The position numbers and the translations under genes are program-made. 48,068 nt of DNA from Bilabrum cf. latius (taxonomy: Eukaryota; Bigyra: Bicosoecida; Bigyra; Bicosoecida). This document shows, piece after piece, positions 9,114-17,249 of the stretch. Positions within the stretch are counted from its first letter, which is position 1. Each line of letters starts with the position of its first letter. The DNA lies in contig CBCXTV010000010.1 in the NCBI GenBank assembly GCA_965178125.1, positions 1 to 48,068 of the forward strand. Reading direction: 5' to 3'. Below the pieces are notes generated by a model, which saw only the letters and a list, made by a program, of their open reading frames with translations, searched no databases and was not told where the DNA came from.

Positions 9114-9806
9114 ATGGCCTACGTCGGTATCGCCGATGCACCGTATGTGGCCGTGGTTGCCGCGTCGACCTCCGAGCACGCCCCGGAGGGCGAGGTGGAG
9201 ATGATGCTTGCGCCTCTTGCCGGAGATGTCGGTTTCAAGCGGCCTCGCGTGTTTCCTCCCGGTTCGCGACTTCTTCCTAAGTCGCCGGCCCATCCGGCGG
9301 TGCTCATAACAGCGCTCGGCAGTGAGGCACCCCAGGACACACAGTGCGTCGTTTGGTCGGACTCTAAGGCTTTCGACCTCGCGGAGTTTGTATGCTCTTC
9401 CTGCGGCTGCAATCGTGTCATGGCGGACCTGAATCATCGTATGCGTGATCGTCTCGTACGTCGCGTGCAGCGCACGCTTTATGCCGATGATTCTCCGTGC
9501 GGCAGGGGTGCGATTTCTTGTCGTGCTTGTCGCGAGAAGGCGCGCGACGCGGCGCCGAAGACGTCGATTATGAACGCGGCGAACAAGAAGAAGATCTCGG
9601 GAACACTTCGCATGCAGTTGGATCTCATTGTAGAGACCGGGGAGCGGAAGGGGCAGCGTTGTACTGCGGAGAAAATTCTGACATTGGGAACGATGAAGCA
9701 GCACAGGGTTTTCGAGAGGGATCTTTACGATGAGGCATGGCGCGGGCTTGTTCGTCTGTCTGGACGCGAGGCTTGGAGCGATGACGATTCTTGGTCTCCG
9801 CGTTGA
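9114..9806 (+). CDS. CxxC..CxxC putative zinc protein
   Basis: 230 aa from the first in-frame ATG; the frame is open from a GTG at 8955. Residues 1-80 are variable in composition. The likely metal site is C94-x2-C97 (CSSCGCNR) and C136-x2-C139 (CRACREKAR), separated by 38 residues that include LNHRMRDRLVRRVQR. The C-terminus is basic and mixed (NKKKISGTLRMQLDLI, GERKGQRC). No family recognised with confidence. The paired CxxC spacing recalls the two other zinc proteins of this unit (10927-11973 and 15731-16795). Nucleic-acid or chromatin binding is plausible. A short match to its GATCTCGGGAACAC segment appears in the micro-mosaic near 24300. Both unit copies encode the same protein from this ATG. 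Confidence 0.55.
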   Translation: MAYVGIADAPYVAVVAASTSEHAPEGEVEMMLAPLAGDVGFKRPRVFPPGSRLLPKSPAHPAVLITALGSEAPQDTQCVVWSDSKAFDLAEFVCSSCGCNRVMADLNHRMRDRLVRRVQRTLYADDSPCGRGAISCRACREKARDAAPKTSIMNAANKKKISGTLRMQLDLIVETGERKGQRCTAEKILTLGTMKQHRVFERDLYDEAWRGLVRLSGREAWSDDDSWSPR

Positions 9807-10016
9807 GCTTGCGTGACGGTTTTCCCTCTCAACCTGGCCTCTTGCGTGGCGCTGCTTCCGCGTGTGGCCTGAGCGTGCGACCTGAGCGTTCGGCTTGCTG
9901 TCGCGTGTGACCTGAGCGAACGGGCGCTCGACAGTATCCCGCGTATGTTGCTCCTGGGGTTCAAGAAAACTTGTACTTTTTGGGCTGTACGGTGGTCAGT
10001 GGTGCACGGTTCGTTC

Positions 10017-10140
10017 GCAGCCTCCGCGTTGTTGGAAAGCTATGGTGGAGCATGGTTCTTTTCGCAGCCTCCGCGTTGTGATCAAGCTACGGTGGAGCAT
10101 GGTTCGTGAGCATGGTTCTTTTCGCAGCCTCCGCGTTGTT
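10017..10140 (+). repeat. Short tandem array around GCAGCCTCCGCGTT
   Basis: GCAGCCTCCGCGTTGT starts at 10017, 10064 and 10124. It is separated by variants of AAGCTAYGGTGGAGCATGG. Spacing is 47 and 60 bases, so the units are related but unequal. The array repeats unchanged in copy 2 near 37846-37969. Confidence 0.8.
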
Positions 10141-10430
10141 GACACGTGAAAGCTACGCGAACGTGACCACACAATAGGCCATACCCCAGGTGAAATCCGG
10201 ACTCGGACATCCAGACGAAGCGGCATCATACACACTGTTGAACACACAAATGACACTGAGCTCCACCGTAACGTAACTTTCCATCACCACCTGGTTTATT
10301 TTCTCCGCGATGGCAGCTTGGCGGTGACGCTGTGTCTTCGGGCATGAAGGGGCAAATCTTTGGTTTTTTGGGCCCTGTTTCGGTCACCGAAAAGTCGTGT
10401 GATTTCTGGCGCGCAGGAGGAGTGACGCAA

Positions 10431-10926
10431 GGTATTTCTGAACCGTTTTCCGGACGCTTTCCGGGCCTCCCATGTGACCGCTTTTTGCGTACCGAAACAC
10501 GTTCCGCGCGTGAGGAGCAGATGCGGATCTCCGCGGGGTCCTAGTTGTGTCCTTTTTCGGGGGACGAAATCGGGCGCACTTGTCGTGCCGATTCGTGGTC
10601 GTCTCTGAGACCGGCTGCGAGTCGGGAAAGGTGCCCGGGAGATGCTCGTGTCCTTGGCTTCGTATTTCTCCGCATATTCTTCAAACGCGGGCGCACGTCT
10701 CCTACCGATTCGTGGTCGGTTTCCGAGGCCGATCGCGAGTCGGGAAATGCGCCCGCGATGCGCTCTCGATCTCGGAAAGGGCGGGAGTCCGTTCTTGCAT
10801 TCGGAATGGGCGGGGAGTTGCTTTTCCTGGGAGCATGTGCGAGATTCCTTCTCCGCGGGTCCTCTTTCGGCTTCGGCAGTCAGCAGCGCACTCTGCGGGA
10901 ACGGCATTCTCCGAGTCTCTTTGCCG
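10431..10926 (+). repeat. Leader block of the zinc-finger gene, dispersed
   Basis: Parts of this upstream block are found elsewhere: 10431-10690 at 24692-24952, and 10770-10915 at 18000-18188 (there with an internal insertion of about 46 bases). Within the block, the segment GGGCGCACTTGTCGTGCCG..GAGTCGGGAAA repeats about 119 bases later in diverged form. The frame is open through it (ATG at 10642), but copies without a gene behind them suggest it is non-coding leader or promoter. Confidence 0.6.
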
Positions 10927-11973
10927 ATGATGTCTGAGGAGAAACCGTCCGAGAGCATTGCTGTTTCCTTGGGAGACGGCCGCAATCTTCGTGGGCGTCG
11001 AGGCGCCGGTAATATGGGAAACGAGGGCGGCATGTTGGCGCGCGAGGTCGACGCCCCGGCGGAGCACGCCGGCGCGGCGGCAAGCGTCGATGTTGCGGGC
11101 GGCCCCCACATCGAGAGCGGCGGCGCGGAGGCGGCGTCCACGGGGATGCTCGGAGAGGAGAGCGGCAAGGCAGCGCCGAAGGAGGACGCCGAAGACGACG
11201 GCGGCAAGAAGACGGAGGAGGAGGATGCTCGCGGCGGTGGACGTGCTGTGGTGCCCGGAGGTAATGACGACGTATGGACCGACGCAGCCGCTTGGAAGGC
11301 GGGTGGCGGCGTGGCAGAGGCATTGTCATCGCAGCGTGTGAATCTTGCGCACACTGCCGGGGCGGTCTCTGGCGCTGATAGCTGGGATCCATGGGAGACC
11401 CCTGCGAAGTCGTCATGGGGGGAGACGTACGTGCCGCGGCAGGTCGCGCCGGAGCCGGCGGAGGAGGCGACATGGACTTGCAACGCGTGCCAGTGCTGCA
11501 AGCCCCGGTCGGCGTACTTCAAGAAGTGGAAGGACTGGATCCAACCAGTTTGCCGGGTGTGTTGCGACAAGTTCGACAACGCGACGCCGTGGTGGGTGTG
11601 GTGCAAGAACTGCAAAAACGAGTATCCGGCGTACCGATTTCCCCAGATCCGCCGGAAGAAGGAGAACCTGCGCTATTTCTTCCCTGAGGACTGGTGCGCG
11701 AAGTGCCTGGTTGCGCGTGGCTGGAGTCTCCATGATGTCCGTTCCTCTGCGGGTGAAGCGAAGCGTTGGGTGCCAAAAGCTTGCGCGAATACCGGTGACG
11801 GCGACAACGACGCTCGTGCTCCCGCACGCGACGAGCCTCCTGCAGGAGGCGCCGCCTCCTGCAGCAACGCCGTGCGTCAGAGTCCTTCGCGTGACGAGGC
11901 CTTGGATGACATCAAGCGGGCCATGGAGCTTCTCCAGAATGCGGAAAGGTTCCTCCTCACGATGCCAGCGTGA
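10927..11973 (+). CDS. Double CxxC..CxxC zinc-finger protein, Stc1-like
   Basis: 348 aa from ATG 10927 (a second ATG follows at 10930). An open frame reaches back to ATG 10642, but that part is a dispersed leader block. Residues 1-180 are Gly/Ala/Glu-rich and disordered. The zinc region has two units. The first is C185-x2-C188 with C209-x2-C212; the second is C226-x2-C229 with C257-x2-C260. Between them lie KPRSAYFKKW and PAYRFPQIRRKK. A cysteine pair, then a basic-aromatic stretch, then another pair resembles Stc1-type fingers, known in heterochromatin adaptor proteins. That assignment is tentative. The end (DEALDDIKRAMELLQNAERF) is an amphipathic helix. Identical in copy 2. A frameshifted relative forms the chimera at 22300-23950. 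Confidence 0.6.
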   Translation: MMSEEKPSESIAVSLGDGRNLRGRRGAGNMGNEGGMLAREVDAPAEHAGAAASVDVAGGPHIESGGAEAASTGMLGEESGKAAPKEDAEDDGGKKTEEEDARGGGRAVVPGGNDDVWTDAAAWKAGGGVAEALSSQRVNLAHTAGAVSGADSWDPWETPAKSSWGETYVPRQVAPEPAEEATWTCNACQCCKPRSAYFKKWKDWIQPVCRVCCDKFDNATPWWVWCKNCKNEYPAYRFPQIRRKKENLRYFFPEDWCAKCLVARGWSLHDVRSSAGEAKRWVPKACANTGDGDNDARAPARDEPPAGGAASCSNAVRQSPSRDEALDDIKRAMELLQNAERFLLTMPA

Positions 11974-12171
11974 CGCGGGAGCTTCCCGAATGGGTCCGTC
12001 GTACTGTGAGGGCGCTCCGGAAGGAAGAGCGCGAGTGAGTCATCCTTGCGCCGAGGTGAGCGCGACGTCGGAGGAGCACGGTCGTTTGATTGGGAACGAT
12101 ATGGTCGGCAGCGTGTGAAAATCCGAGTTTCTCGTGCAGGATTGGGCAGCTCTCTAGATATCTTGCCCGGG

Positions 12172-13165
12172 AAGGGTGTGATGCGGTGGGAGCGCTTCCG
12201 CCTCACGTGGCAGACGTCCACACTTCCTGGTTCCCCGGCAGGCTGTTTGGCGAGACGGAGTGGCAAAGCATCCGCCTGCTCATTCCTACTTTGTTACCTC
12301 GATTGTGAGCTCGGAGCTTGGGGCGGAGGATTCTGCGGGCAGCTCATGTGTGCCTAGAGTGTCATCCCGCGACCCTCTGACTTCTGTCCGTGGCTTTACC
12401 TCTTCGCGCAGGAAGATTCCTCATGAGGCAAGCCCGGTCCGAACTCGCGTGGGATGCCGTGCGCTGGTGCGGCTTCCACTCATCCCCGGGGTGGGGAGCG
12501 CTGGGTAAAGGATCGTCTGTCCCTGCAAGTTTCGATTCGGCGAGGTGCGGCAGCATGACGCGGACCGAGGTGAAGTCCTTTGTCCGCGATAGGTCGCCGC
12601 GTCGCGCGGTGGCGACCCCACAGCGCCCAAATCCCATTCCAGAGAGGGGGTGTGATGCAGTGGGAGCCCTTCCGCCTCACGTGACAGACGTTCACACTTC
12701 CTGGTTCCCATAAGGTCTTCAGCACAGCGCATGCGAGGCAGGCTGTTTGGCGAGACGTAGTGGCATCGCCCCCGCCTGCTCATTCCTACTTTGTTACCTC
12801 GATTGTCAGCTTGGGGCTCGGGGGCGGCGGATTCAGCGGGCAGCTCATGTATGCTGGAGTGTCATCCCGCGACCTCTGACTTCTGTCCGTGGCTTTACCT
12901 CTTCGCGCAGGAAGATTCCTCATGAGGCAAGCCCGGTGCGAACTCCTGTGGGATGCCGTGCGCTGGTTCGGATTCCACTCATGCCCGATGTGGGGAGCGC
13001 TAGGGTAAAGGATCGTCTGTCCCTGCAAGTTTCGATTCGGCTCGAGTCAATGTGAGGAAGGTGAGGTGCGGCAGCATGACGCGGAACGAGGTGACGTCCT
13101 TTGTCCGCGATAGGTCGCCGCGTCGCGCGGTGGCGACCCCGCAGCGCCCAAACCCCGCCCCGCCA
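12172..13165 (+). repeat. Tandem duplication of about 0.5 kb
   Basis: 12172-12640 and 12646-13165 are diverged direct copies, starting GGGTGTGATGCRGTGGGAGC and ending at GCGACCCCRCAGCGCCCAAA. The second has an insertion (TAAGGTCTTCAGCACAGCGC) and numerous substitutions. The duplication includes the start of the 174-aa coiled-coil gene, so the first copy leaves a truncated reading frame (12555-12713). The stretch 11974-12171 before it holds nothing I can name. Confidence 0.8.
12555..12713 (+). pseudogene. Truncated copy of the small coiled-coil gene start
   Basis: Encodes 52 codons. The first 30 closely match the start of the gene at 13076 (MTRTEVKSFVRDRSPRRAVA against MTRNEVTSFVRDRSPRRAVA). 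After the duplication junction the frame enters the next repeat copy and stops. A product of the tandem duplication, probably non-functional. Confidence 0.7.
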
Positions 13166-13600
13166 GCGAGTCCTCACTCGACAGCGGTGTCGAACCTGCA
13201 GCAGCGCTTCGAGAACATGCAGCAGCGTGCGGAAAGCTTGAGCGCTCAGCTGGAGTACGCCCAAAGTGTGATCAGGCTGCTCTCAGGCCTGTTGCGCGAT
13301 GAGGCTCCTCGGTTCCATGCAGACTTTGATCCCGTGATTCGGCGTGCGATGTCTGGCGCAAGCGGCTCCGTTGCGGGTAGGTCTTTCCGTCTTGTGGACG
13401 GAGGCGTCATCCACGGACCTGACACAGCAGTCGCTGCTCCTCCGCGTCGTCTCATCGTTGAGGTGCGTACGGACTGGGAGATGACCGAGACTGCCTCAAC
13501 TGTGCTGGATTCCTCAGGATCAGACGACATGGGTTCCGAGGACTCGCCGCCGCCGACCGTCGTCCTCCCCAGCGGCGCGGCGGGCGCCGGCGGTGCCTAG
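13076..13600 (+). CDS. Small coiled-coil protein, unknown function
   Basis: 174 aa from ATG 13076. The start is supported because the duplicated truncated copy begins at the equivalent ATG. Residues 1-30 are basic (TRNEVTSFVRDRSPRRAVAT). Residues about 40-75 are heptad-like (LQQRFENMQQRAESLSAQL, then EYAQSVIRLLSGLL), indicating a coiled-coil dimerisation segment. The C-terminal third is acidic then Pro/Gly/Ala-rich. No family recognised. It lies upstream of the transposase on the same strand and could be an accessory or DNA-binding subunit; this is inference. The coding sequence is unchanged in copy 2. Confidence 0.5.
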   Translation: MTRNEVTSFVRDRSPRRAVATPQRPNPAPPASPHSTAVSNLQQRFENMQQRAESLSAQLEYAQSVIRLLSGLLRDEAPRFHADFDPVIRRAMSGASGSVAGRSFRLVDGGVIHGPDTAVAAPPRRLIVEVRTDWEMTETASTVLDSSGSDDMGSEDSPPPTVVLPSGAAGAGGA

Positions 13601-14171
13601 TCCTCGGCAGCTCCTGCATCGGAGCCTCCTGTCGAGATTCGATCGCGCAACGTCGTTCCTTACATTGCTTGCCGTCGCATGTGCGGGGCGGTGGTGGGTG
13701 TGCGTGTTCGCCGAAAGTTCCCGGCCTCGTCTTCCTCAGGAGAGCTCCTCGACCCGAAATTGGCAGCTCAGCGCTGCCGTGGCCGATACAGTACCCGTGC
13801 ACGGCCAGTTGGCAGCTACGCGCTGCCGTTGCCAATGTCGTCCGCACGAGAGCAGAGTGGCAGCTCAGCGCAGGCGAGAAACCGCGCTCGCAATGCTGCG
13901 AGGTGTATTCAATGCTGTGCACGTGTCTATCCCTCTCCCTGGTTTTGTCTCGCTTGCGCCAGTGTGACCGCAGCAGAGCGGGTGCTTCCCGCGCGTCTTC
14001 AGCTTTGAGCACTCCTCCAGCGACAGGAAGGCATTCGCTTGCTCTCGCTCCCCGCCTGCGTCCTATCCCTCCCGGGTATCTTCAGAGGCCACAGGCAGTG
14101 CGAAGCTTGGCAGCGGGTCCGTCCGCGTCGTTTCGGCTGTGAGCGATCTTCTGCCCGGTTCCTCACGCGTC
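13601..14171. other. Intergenic region with GGCAGC hairpin repeats
   Basis: No supported gene. GGCAGCTCAGCGCTGCC (13762-13778), GGCAGCTACGCGCTGCC (13811-13827) and an imperfect third copy from 13859 are spaced 49 and 48 bases apart; the first two are 6-bp-arm palindromes. The transposase frame is open from a GTG at 14139, but the first ATG is 14172. Confidence 0.55.
13762..13875 (+). repeat. Three GGCAGC palindromic repeats before the transposase
   Basis: Two perfect short palindromes (GGCAGC..GCTGCC with 5-base loops) and one degenerate copy at regular 48-49 base spacing, 300-400 bases upstream of the transposase start. They could bind a dimeric protein; function unknown. Confidence 0.6.
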
Positions 14172-15776
14172 ATGATGTCCTCTGCTTCGGTGCCGGATCA
14201 GCTCGCACGGATCAGTAAGGAGCTGAAGTGTTTCAGAGACGCGAGACAACGGGCGCGCAATGGGCTGCGCCATCCGTGGTTGCGCGCCATGGAGGCACAG
14301 GTCGCTGAGGTTATTCGTCATCACCCCGGAGGTGGCGAGGCAGCTCTTCGAACCTATGTCTCTCGTCAGTTGCAGAGTCGACAGGTTTCCACGCGGACGG
14401 CTTCGCAGGAGGAGTTTCAAAGGCAGGTCGATGAGGAGGTCGCGCTCACCATGAGGCGCCCAGCTGAGGCGTGGCAGCGAAATCCTCTTCGCTCATGTCA
14501 TCGAGAGTCCGTGGCACGCGCGGAGACCTTTCTCGCCGAGGCTTCTGTCGTTGCTTGGATCGACCATGTGAACGAGCAGCGTGGGTGTGCTCCAACTGGG
14601 AACATGGTTTTCGCCATGCTTGCGAGGATGGGCGTTCGCGCGGGGAAGGATTCGGCTCGACGGCAGTGGCTCCTGCGCTTCCGTCGTCGTTGGCGGCTTC
14701 GGCATGGCCGATTGAAGAAGCAGCCCCCGGTAACACTCGATTACGTCAGACTCGCGTGTCGTGTCTTCTATCAGTGGATTGAATTCGCAGAAGCGCGAGT
14801 GCCCCGCAACCGCCGCCTCGTCTTTGTGAACTTCGATGAGTCCAGCGTGCCCTTTGCCTTTCCGGGAATGCGCGGGTACATCGCACCGAGGTCAGGAACG
14901 GAGCCCGCTTCGCTTGGTTCGCGCACGGAGCGCCTCGCCTCGAATAGCAATCGAGGATCGTACACCTTTCTGGGTTTCATTAGCGACTGCCCGGAAATCC
15001 AGCGACGACTCCCGCGTATACTCATCGGGAAGCACACGCGGCTGAGCAAGCGCTTGATGCGTGGGGCGTCGAACCAAATGGTGGACGGAATGGAAGTCTG
15101 GGCCCGAGAGAGCTCGTGGGTGACGCAGTCCCTCATGTTCGACATTCTGCGTCGACTTTTCGCTTCTTGGATGGACATTCAGCATGAGATCTATCCAATA
15201 GTGATACTTGACTGCGCGCCCCAACACATTTCCACTGAGATTGTGAACTTCGCACACGGCCTTGGCATGGATCTCGTGTTTATTCCTGGTCGACTCACCT
15301 TCTTGCTTCAGCCGTTGGACGTTCTCGTCTTTCAGCTTCTTAAGCGCGACCTTCGGGAGACGTGGATGCAGGAGCGCTCGCGTCATGAAGCGGGTCATGT
15401 CGATGTCTCTTGCCATCTCAGGGTTGTCGCTGAGTGCACGAAGAGAGTGCTCTCGTCTGGCTCGTGGCAAGGCGCTTTCGATATGACAGGCATTACCAGC
15501 GGCAGGCGCCGCTTGCATTCGACCCTACGGCGCTTGTTTGAGTGTGACATGGAGGACATCTCCAGCGATGCTCCGTCTGTCGACCAGCTCCGCTTCATCA
15601 GCAGTCCGCAGCAGCCTCTCCCGCACGATGCGCTCATCAACAGGGCCCCAGTCGCGTCCGGACACGGGGTCGACGGAGGCGTCCACGGTGGTAACGCTCG
15701 CCGCGTGCCTCGTGGCCGCAGACTAAACGGATGGACCCCCCGCGATCGCGCTCACCCCTCGGCGGCCATGCCGTGA
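14172..15776 (+). CDS. Pogo/Tigger-like DDE transposase (DD35D)
   Basis: 534 aa from ATG 14172 (another ATG directly follows). Residues about 115-180 resemble the CENP-B/Tc5-type helix-turn-helix (AETFLAEASVVAWIDHVN, later RRQWLLRFRRRWRLRHGR). The catalytic core follows the DDE_1 superfamily: D222 in LVFVNFDESS, D347 in VILDCAPQH and D383 in FLLQPLDVL, the last two with 35 residues between them. The LLQPLD and IPGRLT signatures are typical of pogo/Tigger/jerky-like proteins. All three acidic residues are present, so activity is possible. Copy 2 differs by F21L and one silent change. The stop codon lies inside the next gene (46-base overlap). Terminal inverted repeats and a TA target duplication were not identified, so it may be domesticated or part of a larger element. 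Confidence 0.85.
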   Translation: MMSSASVPDQLARISKELKCFRDARQRARNGLRHPWLRAMEAQVAEVIRHHPGGGEAALRTYVSRQLQSRQVSTRTASQEEFQRQVDEEVALTMRRPAEAWQRNPLRSCHRESVARAETFLAEASVVAWIDHVNEQRGCAPTGNMVFAMLARMGVRAGKDSARRQWLLRFRRRWRLRHGRLKKQPPVTLDYVRLACRVFYQWIEFAEARVPRNRRLVFVNFDESSVPFAFPGMRGYIAPRSGTEPASLGSRTERLASNSNRGSYTFLGFISDCPEIQRRLPRILIGKHTRLSKRLMRGASNQMVDGMEVWARESSWVTQSLMFDILRRLFASWMDIQHEIYPIVILDCAPQHISTEIVNFAHGLGMDLVFIPGRLTFLLQPLDVLVFQLLKRDLRETWMQERSRHEAGHVDVSCHLRVVAECTKRVLSSGSWQGAFDMTGITSGRRRLHSTLRRLFECDMEDISSDAPSVDQLRFISSPQQPLPHDALINRAPVASGHGVDGGVHGGNARRVPRGRRLNGWTPRDRAHPSAAMP

Positions 15777-16795
15777 CCTCGACCACGACCATGTCAGGGG
15801 CGAACGCGACTTCGTCAACCTCGAGCACGACCATCCCAGCGGCGAACGCGGCTTCCTCGATGGGATCCCTGACCCCGACGAAGCTTCCCCGACCTCGGCC
15901 ACGTGAACCTGCAGGCGCATTCTTGCCCGATGTGCCCGCGCAGGTGGCGGCCTGCACGGCGTGGGCGCCACCGTTTCGTCGACCAGACAGCTCAGCCACT
16001 CCGGCGACGCGCGAGGCGGCAACGTCCACGTGCATCAATCCGTGGACCGCTCTCTCCTGGTATCCGACACCACCGCAGCCGACGGACCCCCCTTCCGACA
16101 GGCCTCGCGAGGTACCGAACCCGAGCTCCCGGCAGCAGCGCAGGCGTCATGCTTGGGGCGGCACGTGGGTGTTCGACGACGCCATTACGCTCAGCGATTG
16201 CGGGTCGAGGGTGCAGATCGACGCGCCGCAGTCGAAGCTCTTGGCGATGGTCGTGCCCCGGAAGTCGGGCCAGTGGATTCCTCGTAGGCTGCGCTCGCGT
16301 ACGATCTGGTATTTGGCTGGGGAGCAGTCGGCCGTGATCACCAACCTCAAGTGCCAGGCCTGCAGTCGGGTCAAGCAGGCGGACAGCTTCAACCCGAAGA
16401 GCTTGCGTCGGGCTCAGTACTCGTTGCTGCATTCCCTGTGGCCCGGCTACATACGACGTACCGAGCGGTCTATTTGGTGCACGCAGTGTGCGGTGGAGGA
16501 CCAGTTGATGCAGGGCAACTTTCCGGACGGCTACTGTTTCCGGATCCGCGCCACACTCGAAATTTGCCATCAAGATCGCGTCGCGGCCAGGCTGTTTGCA
16601 GTGCACGACAGTAACGCTCTCTTCGAGCAGATCCCGCTGAGCTCCCATGCGGCCATGGACGTGGCGGAGCAGTTGCGTCGATACTGGCAGGATGCCGTGT
16701 CCTCAGACGGCCAGAGCAACATCTTCCACAGCGACCACGTTTCGACAGACGACGACTCTGAGTTCGCACCGGGCGGACCGGAGAGCGTGCCGTGA
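15731..16795 (+). CDS. CxxC..CxxC putative zinc protein with Pro/Ser-rich N-terminus
   Basis: 354 aa from ATG 15731, which lies 46 bases before the end of the transposase gene in another frame. Residues 1-140 are Thr/Ser/Pro/Ala-rich and probably disordered. A conserved-looking module follows (GGTWVFDDAITLSDCG; then MVVPRKSGQWIPRRLRSRTI). The zinc site is C208-x2-C211 (CQACSRVKQADSFNPKSL) with C250-x2-C253 (WCTQCAVED), similar in plan to the finger protein at 10927-11973 and, loosely, to Stc1 fingers. The C-terminus is acidic. Pieces of this gene occur in region B at 21045-21313, 22001-22269 and 23263-23298, and the finger module is what was copied there. The protein is identical in copy 2. 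Function unknown; chromatin or nucleic-acid binding inferred. Confidence 0.6.
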   Translation: MDPPRSRSPLGGHAVTSTTTMSGANATSSTSSTTIPAANAASSMGSLTPTKLPRPRPREPAGAFLPDVPAQVAACTAWAPPFRRPDSSATPATREAATSTCINPWTALSWYPTPPQPTDPPSDRPREVPNPSSRQQRRRHAWGGTWVFDDAITLSDCGSRVQIDAPQSKLLAMVVPRKSGQWIPRRLRSRTIWYLAGEQSAVITNLKCQACSRVKQADSFNPKSLRRAQYSLLHSLWPGYIRRTERSIWCTQCAVEDQLMQGNFPDGYCFRIRATLEICHQDRVAARLFAVHDSNALFEQIPLSSHAAMDVAEQLRRYWQDAVSSDGQSNIFHSDHVSTDDDSEFAPGGPESVP

Positions 16796-16996
16796 GGGAC
16801 CGCAGCGACAGTATCGTCGCTTAGGTGAGGAGCGGGTGCCAATGCTCTTTTGAAAATGGTGCGTCGTACGTACGGCAGGAGCCGTCGGTGGGAGCGGGGC
16901 GGATCCTGCGGGAAGTCGTGGAGACTGAGGGCAGAGACTCTCGGGTCGGTCAGGGTCTCATGTAACGTGCTGTTCACCGCAGAGGTATGTGCGGAT

Positions 16997-17249
16997 CTTG
17001 GTGGATCTCTCGAGGACATGGGTGGCATACCGTTGTGCATCCGTTCCCCGGGGGGGGCGGTCGCAGAAGAGTGCACACGAAAACAAGAGGAAAGGAGACC
17101 AACCCCCCAAACCCACGTAGTGCGATCCTGGGGGGTACCCTATAAGGTACTAAGAATCCTTCTCCCGAAAATCGCACTACCTCGGGCCACAACGTCTTGG
17201 TGGATTCCTCGAGGACATGGGTGGCATACCGTTGTGCATCCGTTCCCCG
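16997..17249 (+). repeat. 54-bp direct repeats flanking the second hairpin element
   Basis: 16997-17050 and 17196-17249 are the same 54-base sequence (CTTGGTGGAT..GTTCCCCG) with two differences. They bracket the 145-base element at 17051-17195. The arrangement looks like an insertion that duplicated its target, or a deletion/duplication by recombination. 54 bp is far longer than the target duplications of known transposons. Confidence 0.75.
17051..17195 (+). repeat. Hairpin-bearing repeat element, second copy
   Basis: A diverged copy of 5610-5749 in the same orientation, about 11.4 kb downstream. The two copies bracket Rep, the three CxxC proteins, the small coiled-coil gene and the transposase. 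The nested stem-loop is kept at 17117-17180 (GTAGTGCGAT/ATCGCACTAC outer arms; GTACC/GGTAC inner hairpin with loop CTATAA, then TAAGAATCC). It lacks the iteron-like array. Confidence 0.7.

Larger units (their letters stand above)
9807..10926. other. 1.1-kb intergenic region made largely of short repeats
   Basis: No gene is supported. It contains CCTGAGCG repeats at about 9867-9920, the GCAGCCTCCGCGTT repeat array at 10017-10140, and a leader block (10431-10926) that is copied elsewhere. Long frames on the minus strand across 10296-11615 are shadows of the zinc-finger gene. Confidence 0.5.

Noticed and set aside
10296-11615. Long minus-strand frame (439 codons) opposite the zinc-finger gene
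   Set aside because: It runs antisense to a gene with clear cysteine motifs, is Ser/Pro/Ala/Arg-rich without motifs, and is explained by GC-biased codons. The same applies to the minus-strand frames at 21215-22774 and 38125-39444.
14139-14171. Upstream starts (GTG/TTG) for the transposase and the glycosyltransferase (1170)
   Set aside because: Non-ATG starts are not expected in a nuclear gene; the first in-frame ATG was used instead.
13762-15776. Terminal inverted repeats of a free-standing pogo element around the transposase
   Set aside because: I could not find inverted repeats with a TA target duplication around the gene by eye. A computed search could still find them.
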